DNA of 64,000 nt, from positions 5,078,383 to 5,142,382 of the forward strand of contig JYIP02000004.1 in NCBI GenBank assembly GCA_001051155.2, written 5' to 3'. A program made the translations under genes and the position numbers. The notes below the pieces were generated by a model, which was not told the origin of the DNA, did not search any database, and saw only the letters and a program-made list of their open reading frames with translations. The first letter of the stretch is position 1. Each line of letters begins with the position of its first letter. The DNA comes from Chrysoporthe austroafricana (taxonomy: Eukaryota; Ascomycota; Sordariomycetes; Diaporthales; Cryphonectriaceae). Below are positions 32,866 through 43,984 of this stretch, one piece after another.

Positions 32866-34218
32866 ATGGCGTGGGAAGAGCCTCGCAAGACTGGCATGGC
32901 CTACCGGAGGCTTGGTAAGGCCACCTCACCCGGAAGATAGGAGCGTCGCGGACTGATGAGGCTTAGGATCCTCGGGCCTGCATGTGTCGGTCCTGGGGCT
33001 GGGGGGCTGGCTCACGTAAGTGCTCCGGAGCCGACAAGGGCTGGAGAGTCCTCAGGAGGACCACGCGGCGTGCTGACAGCCGGCACAGCTTCGGTGGGCA
33101 GCTTGGGAATGGTACGTGAGCTGCCGGATGGGAAGCTGACCCGCGCACTCATACGTATTACCAGAGACGACGTTCGCATGCATGAAGCAGGCATATGACC
33201 TCGGCATCAACTTCTTCGACACTGCTGAGAGGTGCGTGAGTCTCCGGCCTGCTTCAGCAGCAGTGGGCTGACCGGGGGTTCGCAGCTATGCCGGTGGCCA
33301 GTCTGAGGTGGTCATGGGACAGGCCATCAAGAAGTTCGGCTGGAACCGCAGCGACATCGTGGTGAGCACCAAGCTGAACTGGGGAGGCCACAACGGGGAG
33401 GTGCTGGTCAACAACCATGGGCTGTCACGGAAGCACATCATCGAGGGCCTCCGGGCGTCGCTGAGGCGGCTGGACCTGGAGTATGTGGACATCGTGTATG
33501 CCCATCGGCCAGACCGCTGCACACCCATGGAAGAGACGGTCCGCGCCTTCAACCACGTCATAGAATCAAAGGGGTACGCCCTGTACTGGGGGACGAGCGA
33601 GTGGAGGGCAGACGAGATCGCCGAGGCGTGCGGGATTGCGAGGCAGCTGGGACTGATCCCTCCCGTGGTGGAGCAGCCGCACTACAACCTGCTGTCGAGG
33701 CAGAAGGTCGAGGGCGAATTCCAGAGGTTGTACAAGAGGTTCGGCATCGGGCTCACGACGTTCAGCCCGCTGCAGTTCGGACTTCTCAGCGGCAAGTACG
33801 ACGACAGCCCTGACCGGCCACCAGTAGGATCGCGCTTCGCCAAGGGCGATGACAAGTTTGTCAGCTCGGTGAGGGACTCGTACGCGGACGAGCAGTGGCA
33901 GTCGACCATAGCCAAGGCCAAGCAGCTGAAGGCAAGTCCGATCCCCCCCTCCCCCCTACAGACCGAGATGAGACCTCGAGGCTGACACCGGGGCAGCCCA
34001 TCGCAGACAGGCTGGGTATCACGCGGGCGCAGCTGGCCCTTGCGTGGTGCCTGAAGAACGAGAACGTGTCGGCCGTGATCACAGGAGCATCAAGCCCAGA
34101 GCAGGTGGTGGAGAACTGCGCAGCGCTGAAGGCACTGGACAAGCTGACGCCCGAGGTGCTGGCAGAGATCGACGGCATCGTGGGCAAGGTAGAGCCGGAT
34201 CCGGCGAGGCAGGATTAA
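32866..34218 (+). CDS. Aldo/keto reductase, voltage-gated K+ channel beta-subunit type (AKR6-like)
   Basis: This is a cytosolic NADPH-dependent aldehyde/ketone reductase of the Kv-beta/YghZ class. Six exons give 351 aa: 32866-32914, 32967-33015, 33089-33111, 33165-33231, 33286-33931 and 33997-34218. Junctions are set by the family sequence [20 protein letters not shown] / [20 protein letters not shown] / [20 protein letters not shown]. Catalytic residues are visible: D and Y in FFDTAESYAGG, K in VVSTKLNW, H in VYAHRPD. Cofactor-binding blocks include [15 protein letters not shown] and [14 protein letters not shown]. The last intron is GC-AG (AAG|GCAAGT). The start is ATG 32866 (CAAGATGGC); ATG 32896 is an in-frame alternative. 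Such enzymes accept varied carbonyls. Beside a TauD enzyme it could reduce the aldehyde released by desulfonation, which is inference. Confidence 0.93.
33932..33996 (+). other. GC-AG intron with canonical GCAAGT donor
   Basis: CTGAAG|GCAAGT...GGGGCAG, 65 bp, phase 0. It joins AKAKQLK to [12 protein letters not shown] exactly as in the family. AG|GCAAGT is the known consensus of GC-AG introns. Confidence 0.85.
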
Positions 34219-35222
34219 GTCGCGAAGAGGCGGGCTTGGCATTGCTGGACGGTACGCTCTGAGTGCTGGTGCAGAGATGCTGGGTGGAGGGGTCAGGAAG
34301 GCAGAGAAAGAAGGAACAGAGTTAGGAATGGGCATGCGGTTTGGCCTCGGGTCAAGACGATGGAAATAGGTTGTGATTTATCTATTTCGAGGAGTGTTCA
34401 ATGCTCTGTCCTCCGCCAAAAATTCTCGAGGAGGGATTGGTCGAATTCCACGTGCGGAAGTACCTACAGGGCACCCCTCCCCGTGCCTTAAATAAATCCC
34501 ACGTGGTAGTTGAAAAGGCCGGTTGAAGAGGAAGGCGTGCCACCACGATTGGCTGGTTAGGAAGCTTTGGCGTATGTAGAGGAAAACCCTTTTCTGGGAT
34601 ATCGATAGAGCCTCTGGAGACTTGACCAATTATGCCACCATGGCCAAAGAATGCAGAGCAAGGCCAAGCAGTGGGCCTCCAGAGTCTAACGGAGCACAAG
34701 AGCATGGGAGTCCGCACCATCATCGCCGAAATATAGCACTGGCTTTCGAAAGCGGAGAGGGGAGCTCCCACATACACCAGTGCGTTGGAGAGTGCAAGCC
34801 GAGATGGGGAGGCAGTGGACCTATGCGACTAATCTGTGAATGAGAAGCAGGGCCACTGCCCGCTCTTTGATACCCGGGCACTAGAACATGCGGAAGCTGG
34901 CCGAGGCTGCCTGGCCGTGGAATGTGCGCAGAGGCGACAGACACAAGCTGCACTATCTAGGGACCCTCTTTCATGAGCGCCGATGTGTTGACCCAATGTG
35001 CCTCCCAAGTTGTCTTCATGACGCCGCCTTCATGTAGTACCCTTCCGCGCCGTTCGCCACCGAGCCTGTAAGACACTCCTTGCCCCCCGCCATGCTGCCG
35101 TGCCTAAAACAAGAGTCGCAAGTATCCGCCAACGCCATGCAAATGTATTATCATCACGAATCGGTGCCTGATGTACCAAGGAGAAAAGGGTCGGGATGCG
35201 TTCGTACGGCGACGTGGCTCCA
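34219..35222. other. Convergent intergenic region
   Basis: About 1 kb lies between the 3' ends of the Kv-beta-type reductase and the RING gene. Small frames occur on both strands without recognisable domains. I see nothing I can support. Confidence 0.5.
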
Positions 35223-37632
35223 TCACATGAAGATGCCGACCCAGTTATGGTTGTTGGTTACGTCCGAGTCACAACTGTCGACCGCACAGAAGATCTTGGG
35301 TGCCCTGTTTGAGCTGTCGACTTGGAACCCAAGCTTATCGTAGTCCTTGCTCTTGATCCTCTTGCGGTTGTCGTAGCAGTTCTTGCAGTAGACCTAGACC
35401 AACGGATTTAGCAAGCACGCACCTGATGCCTCGCTTGGTTTAGCAGGGGCAGCTTACGTGACCGCAGTTCTTGACAGCCCAGAAGTGGTGCTCCTCGCGA
35501 TCCTTCCTGTTCCTCGGGCGCTTGGTGGGGCGGGGACCGTCGTCGTTGCTGTCATTGGCTGAGTACTTCAACTCATTGTCGCAGCTAGCGCAGACAACGA
35601 CCATCTCGTTATTCGTATCCCTGTCGGGGCCGGTGTGGCGCGTGAAGCCTGGTCGGGCAGGAGGAGGGGCCTCAAAGTCGGGCTTGGGGGTAGGCTGGCG
35701 GCCAGCAAGACCACCAAAGCCGTTCGCCTGGTAGTTGAACTCGGGCTGGTTGCCCGCGAGAGGGTTTGCATTCATTGCGAATTGGTGTGCACCGACAAAC
35801 TGAACATCGGCGTCGTCGTGTCCAATCTGGGCCGCGAGAAGCCCAGGGATGAGATTTCGAAAGCTACCCAGTCTCTGAAGGCCGGGTAGGAAGCCACGGC
35901 CGAAACCAAGAAAATCAACGCTCCGCCGGTGATTTCGTTGGAGCCCAGGGACGGGGAGAGGCAATAGGCGGTTGGCGGGAAACGGGGAGTCTTCGAGCTC
36001 GAGTTCGTCATCTCGGGCAGCTTCGTCTGGGCTGTCGGTAAGATCGATAACTGGGGGTTGGGGTTGTCCAAGGATGCTGCCGTCACTGCGGGCAAGCGAG
36101 GGGGTACGACCAATCTGGGACATTTGCCTTCGAGGGTTTCGAGGAGGCTGCTGCTGTCGACCGTGTCGTCGATCTTGGATTCGGCGATCTTGGCCATGGA
36201 CAATGTCTCGACGGAGGTGGATGGGGCGCTGATGGAGCAGGACGGGACTATCTGGTTCCTCGGTGAGATCGATCACATCGACTACCACCCCTTGCTGCTC
36301 AGCGTCGTTGCGGCGACGGACTGGAGGGGCGCCCGCCGGGCGATCCAGGACCACCTCGATCAGCTCATCGTCTCCATTCAAGTCTGCTCCCATGATGGCC
36401 GTGGACCGCGTCGCAGCTCCGCCTCTGTCTCGGTGCGGCATGTCAGCCTCCCGAGCCACCCTTGCAGTTCTGCGATCCCTCAGGCGACGCAGTCGTAGTT
36501 CTTGCCGTGAAATGCTTTGCTCCACCTCCTCTGAGTCCTCACCGTCAAGGAAACCCACCAGCTCTGGGCTGAGCTGGATAGTAAAGGCGGCCCGAGCGTT
36601 GTCCGCAGGGCGGCTGGGATCTTGGTCGGAGTGGTCGTCTCCAGAAGAGTTGGAGCTCGCCAGCGATTGATTTCGGGCTCGTCTGATGCGTGACTGGAGA
36701 GGGGCGTAGTCGAGCTCGTGATCCAAGGACGACGAGGAAGGATCGTCGGACACGTCGTGGTGGACAGGAGAGTGGCGAGGGTGGTAGCTGAGGAGACTTC
36801 GGCGTGGGTGGTACTGAGACCGAGGTAGCCGCCGGTTCGGGTGGATGGTAGGCGTTAGACTGGAGCGGCGTGGCGAGGCACGGGCGTCGTCGACATCGAT
36901 ACGCTCGGACAGTCGATGGTGGTAGTGGTAGTGTGGGCGTACAAGTTCTTGCGATGATACCGAGACAGAACTAGAAGCAGAGGCTGATCCCGCCCGCCGT
37001 GGGGATGGTGGATCCGAGCCGAGAAGACGGTCGGAACCAGAACCAGAGCCAGAGCCAGAGCCAGACCCAGGCCCAGACCCAGGCCCGGGAGTTATATTGA
37101 GAGGGGCGGGAGAGAAAGGCAGAGGAGAAGATGAAGGCGCGGCGGTGTCGGTTCCAGAGGACACCGAACCGGGTGAGGAGCGCACGTAGACAGTGGAGGC
37201 GAGAGAGCTGCTACCGAGGCTGCCCTGTCTCTGTCTATCGCCGACGTATCCGTGACTGTAGAAGTAGTGAAGTCTGTCCGAAATATAATGTCGGTGTCCC
37301 TCATCGAGGTCGTTCCCCCCGTCCGAGTCGGTCACCAGGTCGCTCAGCGCAGCACGGTGTTCTTCCTGTAGAGCCTCCTCGTCCGCTAGTCTCTCGGCTT
37401 GATCGAAATCAGAGAGGTCGCCGGAGCGCCAGGGCACGGGGCGCGGCGATATGTCGTGTGGGTGGTTGTAGTTGTCGTCAGGGCCGAGATCGTCGCTGGC
37501 GTCCATATAGTCGGGGTCGAGATCGAAGTCGTAGTCGTAATCGTGGTCATAATCGAGATTGTGGTCGACGGCGCGGTCCAGATCGTCGAACTGTGCAGCA
37601 TCGACGCCAAATGCGTAGCCGTAGTCACTCAT
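35223..37632 (-). CDS. RING-finger protein with two SUMO-interaction motifs (candidate Slx5/Rfp-type STUbL subunit)
   Basis: Two exons (37632-35458, 35393-35223) give 781 aa. The intron is 64 bp (CAC|GTAAGC...TCTAG). Without it the RING is cut off after CGH. The N-terminus is very acidic (YDHDYDYDFDLDPDYMDASD), then a Gly-Ser repeat (residues about 185-201) and basic/Ser-rich disorder. Two hydrophobic-acidic SIM-like motifs occur: VVVDVIDLTEE (about 449-459) and VIDLTDS (about 528-534). The C-terminal zinc-binding module has C681-x2-C684, C723-G-H725, C728-x2-C731 and C761-x4-C766. SIMs plus a C-terminal RING is the layout of SUMO-targeted ubiquitin ligase subunits (Slx5, Rfp1/2, RNF4), which act on sumoylated nuclear proteins. 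The long insert between the first cysteine pair and the rest makes the RING unusual. Start chosen at ATG 37632. Confidence 0.85.
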
Positions 37633-37642
37633 GGTCACTCAT
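37625..37642 (-). promoter_or_regulatory. Overlapping 5-codon upstream ORF at the RING gene start
   Basis: The minus strand reads ATGAGTGACCATGAGTGACT. An ATG 10 nt upstream opens a 5-codon frame (MSDHE, TGA) that overlaps the real start in another frame. The 10-nt direct duplication creates both. It may reduce initiation at the main ATG. Confidence 0.5.
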
Positions 37643-38653
37643 GGCTCTGTCACATTTTTTTTCTGCCTCGTGCTGGCTGTTCTGGTGTTCCGCACGGACG
37701 GCGCGACACGGTGCCAGGTCGAGCCCCAGGTCGAGTCCTCCCCCACCCTTCGCGTCTCCGCTGGTAGCGAGCGGGTGGCGCGGGCGGACACAGCTGGGTG
37801 GTGATGGCGGCGGTGATGGTGAGGTGGAAGAAGGGACTGCTGCGTCAGGGTGATCGGCGGCTGGGACGACGGAGATGTAGGCGAGAGGCCGAGGGACGGT
37901 CCTTCTGCTCGGCCGAGGCGAGGCAGAGAGACGCACGGGAGCCAGGAGGTCGGCCGGTAGGCGCAGGCTGGTTGCGCTGGGCTGGACTGGCCGTGAGGTG
38001 AAGAAGCTGCGAGGCAGTAATGATCAATCATCCGAACACGGAAGACAAAGAAAGAAAATCAGGAGCCTGCAATGTCTGCCCGTTTCTGCCGGAAGGGTGA
38101 GCTGCTACCTGCATGGTGCCCCTCCGCCCGTGTGCGCGAGGGAGTAACGTGAACAAATTATTGTTGCGCCGGCCTTGTCATCATCACACATGTCTCATCT
38201 CCCGCGGTGGTTATTTTGCCGTTCCATGCACCAAGACCCCGCGATCAGCCCAGCCTGGGTCTGTCACGACTGCAGGAGGCCGGGGGTCTGGGCCACCAGG
38301 TACAGAGGCGGGCACGCTGGGCTTTACCAAGGACCGGCCTGGCCGTCTGTCCATCCCATAGTACGGTGTAGTTTAGTATAGCATAGTGCCGTAGTAATTT
38401 CATTGCTGTCATTGCTCCCGCATGCCGTGACCTGATGGGAGCATGCCCGCTCGAACGGGACACGGCCCATACCTTTTCCCTCTCGCAAGAAGCTCCTGGC
38501 TATTTCATACACGCTCGGTCCTCCTGCCGCTCCCCCTTGGGCTGGAGTCTGTAGCCCGCTGCGTCGCCTCATCCTTGGCCTCGACCAGGTCGTCATCGCC
38601 GGCTCCGTCCGCCAGCAAGCCCCCCCCCCCAATCGCCCCAGAGCAGCACATCC
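37633..38653. promoter_or_regulatory. Upstream region of the RING gene and 3' flank of PRP19
   Basis: Both neighbours are on the minus strand. Overlapping low-complexity frames occur on both strands. No gene is recognised. A C10 run lies at about 38621-38630. Confidence 0.5.
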
Positions 38654-40232
38654 CTACGACACATCCGGGGCAGCCAGTACCGAGATCACACCATCACCGT
38701 TCACCGTCACTAGTTTCTTGGCCTCCTCGCCCCACGCCACCGCGACAGCAGGCGTCGCGCTCTGGAGGGCCTCGCTCCACTTCTTGCTGCCCTTGGCGTA
38801 CTGCTGCACAGTGACACCCGATGGTCCGCCGGTCGCGAGAAACTGGCCGGTGTAGTCCCATGCTAGGCTTTGCACCGAGCTTCCGATGTCCAGCACCTTG
38901 GCCGTGGCCGCATCGCCCTCCTTGCGCAGGTCGAATACCGTCACGGTCGTCTGTCCCTTGGCCGTTGCCGCTATCCAGTAGCCGTTCTCGGAGAAGACGA
39001 GCGCCTCGACCGGGGCCCCGAGCGAGAATGTCGCTGCCTCTTCGCCTGTCTTGGCGAGGTACATCTTGATGGCTCCATCGTTCGTGCCAGCCGCGAAGAG
39101 GTGGCCGTCCGGGTGGAATGCGCACGCGGTGAGAGGGGTGCTTGTGTACACTCGGGTGACCCTCTTGAGGGCGCCGAGGTCGTAGAAAACAAAGCTCTTG
39201 TCAGCTCCGACGGATGCGAGGATCGTGCCCCCGGGATGCATGGACAAGGCCGTCGCCGGCCCCGCGTGTTCCGCAAAGGACGCAACCTCGCTGCCGCTCT
39301 CAAAGACCTTGACGGACCCCTTCGACGTGGCGAAGATCACCTTGGAGCCGTGCCACAGCGTGTCTGTGATGGGCTCGTTCACCTGCAGCGACCGCTCCGC
39401 CTGGCCTGCAGCTATCGAGAAGATGGCCGCGTCGCCCTTTAGGCCACCCACGGCCACGTAGCCTGATTCTGTCCCGATCGAGGAGGCCTGCGGGACAGGC
39501 AGAGACTCGGATAATTGGGGCGCGAAGGAGGCGATCTCATCGGGCTTTGCCCAGCCGCTCGGTACAGGGCGCTTCTTCCGGCTCTTGGACAGCCTGGTGG
39601 AGCAACGGTCAGTAGGTGTGGCAGAGGGTCAGGTGGGGATGGGGAAGGCGTACTTGGCCTGTGTGTCGTCGACATGCTCGGCCAGTTCTTCTGGCAGGGC
39701 CTCGTTGTCTACGGCCATGGCGTCTCCATTCGCGCTGGCGCCGGCGGTGACGGTGACGGCTGAGAGGGCAGCTCTCGCCTCGTCGCGCTCCTTGGTCAGG
39801 CGCGCAATGACCCTGACGGCGGCGTCGTGCTGGTAGAGGGCGTTGGCTAGCTCATCGCGGGTCTGCGAGAGCTGCTGCTTGAGCTTGAAGGTCTCGAGGG
39901 CGAGCGCATCCCATTCGTTCTGAAAGGTAGACAGGAGGGCGGGGATGGAGGTCAGGGTGGGCGGCCGCGGTCGCACGACGCGGGCAGACTTGATGGGCAG
40001 AAGGTCGTCCAGGTCGAGCTCGTCGGCGGTGATGGGGTCCTTGCCATTCTCCTCGATGTACTTTTCGATCAGCCGCTTCTCGAAAACGGTGCCTGTCTTC
40101 TTGGAAACGACTGGCTCCTCGGGAGCCTCGCCCGAGACTGTTTGTTGTTGAGCCTTTGGTCAGCGGGCGTCCCATGCTGGCTGGGCCTGGAGCAGGGCCT
40201 TGAAGGAGGGGGCACTCACTGGCACACAGCAT
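38654..40232 (-). CDS. PRP19: Pre-mRNA-processing factor 19 (U-box E3 ubiquitin ligase, NineTeen complex)
   Basis: This is the core subunit of the Prp19/CDC5 splicing complex. It ubiquitinates spliceosomal proteins and stabilises U5/U6 in the catalytic spliceosome; it is also linked to DNA repair. Exons are 40232-40220, 40137-39654 and 39593-38654, giving 478 aa, the usual length. The 13-nt first exon MLCA joins ISGEAPEEPVVSKKTGTVFE, the U-box (residues 1 to about 60, ending near DLLPIKSARVVRPRPPTLTS). A coiled coil for tetramerisation follows (about 75-125, ALETFKLKQQLSQTRDELAN). Then comes the linker KLSKSRKKRPVPSGWAKPDE and a C-terminal WD40 propeller (e.g. ASVGADKSFVFYDLG, AGTNDGAIKMY, ATAKGQTTVTVFDL). 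Introns (82 and 60 bp) have GTGAGT and GTACGC donors. It shares a 487-bp divergent promoter with the OHCU decarboxylase gene. Confidence 0.96.
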
Positions 40233-40719
40233 CTTCGACGATTGGGTGGAACTGGGGGTCGTTGGGGGAGAGGCACAGCCGTGTTGCTGTCCAGTATGCG
40301 AGATAGACTGTCTCTGCGCAGCTTCTTCGTCGCAGCTGCAAGTCGCGGTCGAGGTTGGAAATTTGGCGGCAGGCTTGCAGACCTGATGGACCCCTGTCCC
40401 TGCTGGGCTAATCACCACAGTACTATGGTATGCACAGTACGGAGTACTACTAGTACTAAAAGATACGTACCCTGGCATGCCTGGACACCCCTACATCCGT
40501 ACTGATGATAGGGTCATACTTAGCACCACCAGCGCCCTGCTCGTATCTTCAGCCTGCAGAAGCCCTCCGTCCATCCATCCCATGCCCAGTTCCCACACCC
40601 GCTCCAGCCAGGCCTGCCGACCCCATCACCTCAGGACCAAGACTGCGTGCGGCACCTCCTCGCGTTGAGATCGCAGTCAAGCGACGCCGGACACGCATCT
40701 GTCCTGTCACTCCTGCAAT
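40233..40719. promoter_or_regulatory. Divergent PRP19 / OHCU decarboxylase promoter
   Basis: 487 bp lie between divergent ATGs. It contains a cluster of GTAC/AGTAC palindromic motifs at about 40421-40472 (AGTACTATGG, CAGTACGGAGTACTAC, TAGTACT). No gene is seen. Confidence 0.5.
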
Positions 40720-41360
40720 ATGGCGCCTACTCTTCCCGACGTCACGACGCTGGCTTCGCTTCCTGAACCAACCCTGGCCTCGGTCCTTGACCTCTTGTTC
40801 GAGCCCAGCCATGAGCTCCACACCCTGGCCTTGCCCACACTGCGCTCCATCACCTTTACCACCTATCCTGAGCTGATAGACACCCTCCGTGACCAGTTGC
40901 TTGTCATCGCAAAGACCGTACATCCAGATCCTTCGGCCCGCAGACCTCTGCTCTCCATCTTGGGCTCCCACCCTCGCCTGGGCGAGAAAAAGGTCGAGAG
41001 CGCTCAGAGCGCAGCAGAGCAGGCCCAGCTGCAGTCCACCGCCGAATCTGAGGCTGACATGCTTGCTGCCCTGAACAGGGAATATGAGGCTAAATATCCG
41101 GGGCTGAGGTACGTTGTCTTTGTGAACGGCCGGTCTAGGGACATCATCATGCAGGACATGAGGAGGCGCATCGCCCGGGGCGACTTCCCGGCAGAGGAGG
41201 AGGAGGCCATCAACGTGAGTGCACTCCAGAGCTTTAACCGGAGGTGTCGCTAATTTGCTGGTAGGCCATGGCGGACATAGCCAAGGATCGCGCCGGAAAG
41301 CTGGCAAAGGAATCCGAGGCGTCCACTGTAGGACGGTCGGCACTGCCAGAAGGCAGCTGA
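40720..41360 (+). CDS. OHCU decarboxylase (ureidoimidazoline decarboxylase, uric acid catabolism)
   Basis: It converts 2-oxo-4-hydroxy-4-carboxy-5-ureidoimidazoline to S-allantoin, the last step of the urate oxidase route. Exons are 40720-41214 and 41265-41360 (196 aa). The 50-bp intron is GTGAGT...GGTAG, and its removal joins EEEAIN to AMADIAKDRAGKLAKE. Conserved features are LLSILGSHPRLGEKK with the catalytic-type His84, the helix SAAEQAQL, LAALNREYEAKYPGLRYVVF, FVNGRSRDIIMQDMRRRI and the closing helical block. No peroxisomal SKL-type ending is present (it ends LPEGS). It belongs to purine nitrogen scavenging and is unrelated to its divergent neighbour PRP19. Confidence 0.93.
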
Positions 41361-43984
41361 ACGGGGTGAGGGCTCTCCGAGCATCTCGTCCAAGCTCGAG
41401 TCGTGAATGGCCCCGTTCCTGCGGACGTGGTCCTACTCGGCAAGACACTCTTCGCTCCCCTTGCGGTGGTCGAGGATGACGGGCGCCCGCCCAACCAGAT
41501 AGCAGACCGGGTGTCCGACCAAGCAGATGAGCCCCAGCTTGTCACTGTGACGAGCCCAACTGCTACGCACGCAGTGTCGGAAGCCGTTCTGGTCGAGTCT
41601 GGGTTGATGTCAGGATCAATTCTCTACCAAGAAAAACAAAAGAAAGAAAGAAAAGCTATACTACAATGTCAATACACGCCTCCCAAATGCCTCGAAATCG
41701 CTGTACTGTTTTCGGATATTTCAAGGATTGGAGAAACTCGACTTGACCTGGTACCCGGGGGCTTATAACCACTGAAATTACAGCGCTTGTGTGCTCCGGA
41801 TGATATACTCCAACAAGAGTGTCTACCCATGGTGCCCGCAAGGCCATGGTCCCTGTCATCAGAGAACGGGCCCAGCGTACGAAATCTACCTGCGAGCGCC
41901 GCTAAAGCTCCGGCTGTATCTTGACTGTCTGCGTCCGCCGTCCTTCATGAGCAATCTCCATCTTCTTTCCGTCGCCAATGGAGATATACGATATTATGGC
42001 ATTCCTTGGAAGGTACCTCCGCCGTCAAGAGTCCTTTTTTGGAAAGATGTCGCATAGTCAAAGCCTATTAGTACACGGCAGCAATGCAATCAGAGATAGC
42101 CCAAAAGACGCTGGTGGAAGTCGTGGCCTGCACAGAGTGAGGTAAAGGTCACAAATCCTGTTCGGTGAGATAATCACCGACCTCTCCGATTCTCTGCGAT
42201 TCTCTGCGAAGATATAAGTTATCATATTATCATCACACGTGCAAGCGTACCTCGAGTGAGGCAAGCAAGCGGACAATGTGTATCAGCAAAGCATATTACA
42301 CGCAATGAAGCACGAGGTTGAATATTGAACTCTCCTCGCTGACCAGAGCTACTGCCACCTAGCACACGGCTCCACAAGTTGAACGAAACGTTGGTGTGTG
42401 CCGTCTCAACAATAATTTAGACAAGACTATTAAGAGCATTATTTGATGTGAAGAAGACATCGTTACTTATCAAGCACTTAAGGCTCTGGTCTTGCGCAGG
42501 AATCGCCTCGTGTCTGAGTAAGATGGAGCACCGAGAACGCGACACTAAGAAATGATACGCGACGAACTGGATATCGTCATATAGAGCTCGGTCCCGAAAG
42601 CGAAGAGGGCTGACACTGGTCCCGCCGGACCAACAACGAGCGTCGTCGATCCTTTCCCTTCAATAGTCTGGCCTGGTGTCCGCGTTCGATCGCCGGGGCG
42701 GCGTGGATTGAGCGGCACAAGGACATACCAATACGACATCTATGAGTCGAGGTCACCAATCATCAGCTGATCCGTCTCCGCTCGCCGTCAATACCGGGGC
42801 CATAAGGAAGAGCTGGCATTGATAAGCTCTTGGCTAGGGGACCGATCCAACACTGGAAGATCTTCAAAGGGGAAGCCCCCGTTCGAGCTGTCCCCTGCCA
42901 TCCGGACGAGATGACTTTTGTGAGTAGATAATCGCAGGGACAGAAATTGAGATCGCGTGATATGAAATGGATTGGGGCGGCAATTGGGATGATGACGGAA
43001 CTCCGCCACGATCGGCTCCTGTCAAGCGCTCGAGGAGCATCCCAGGATTGAGGCGATGCGTGACACAGCTTGGCTAGAACCAGTCCGGAAAGGATGCTCT
43101 TGTGACTGATTCTTCAGGCTATTTTGTGACGCGACCGGCGCTATGAGTCTTCAGGGACGAGGGAAACAAGGAACAATCTTTTCTGTCCAGTTCGACACTG
43201 ACGTTTCCCCCTCGCCACGGATCTCTAAAGGGAAGGTTATACTCGAAAATTTGCCTTCCAGGCTGCTTATGGCATGGAGTTGCAAATACCACTTCTACAT
43301 GCGCCCTTGCTGCGAAGGTGGGCCTTCGGCTGTCTTTGCCGACTATATTCGCATCCGCGGACCACGAGATGCCAGGGCTGACAAGCTGACATGTGGCCTC
43401 GAACCCCAGCTCCCCCATGCGCACAAGCCAGTCATGTCGCCTTTCTTGTTCCCCGGGTCTTGCTGATGGTCCCCACCTGGGGCAACCCATGCACCGAGGA
43501 CACGCCGCAGCCACACGATGCTTGCATTTATGCATATGCACGTAAAACCGCCAGTTCTCGCTTCTCTGCGCGGATGCAGTCACGAGCGCACCTTTCTGAT
43601 ATTCGCTTCCCCCTCTTCTTCTTCGGCGCGCTGGAAGTGTCTTCGTGGCTTCCAGGTTGCGTCTTTGAGATGCTCTTTCGTCCAGGCGGACAACCACCGT
43701 TGGCGCTGAATTCCTCCAGGCTCGTCTGACTGACTCTTGCGTTCAGTCATTCACTCGGATCTGAAGACTGCATCATCACCGTGCTCTAGATTTCGTCTCC
43801 AAATCCCGTGGTCCTATTTATATGTTTGACGGCCTCAGCAACATCTTGGATCCCGCACAGCGCGATCGCCACTGCACGGACGAGTGGGACTGTTCGAACA
43901 TGTGTGATTGTCTGCACATATTATGAGAGGGGAACGGTGGCCTCCTCGAGTAATCGCGGGTGTTCTTCGCTAGGACCGTGAAAC
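41361..43984. other. Long intergenic region
   Basis: 2.6 kb of mixed composition. Short open frames (up to about 190 codons on the minus strand at 43119-43697) have shuffled, low-complexity translations with no domain, and no splice chain connects them. I see no supportable gene. Confidence 0.5.

Noticed and set aside
43119..43697. 192-codon minus-strand ORF
   Set aside because: Composition and lack of any ordered motif suggest chance. The overlapping plus-strand frames are equally long.
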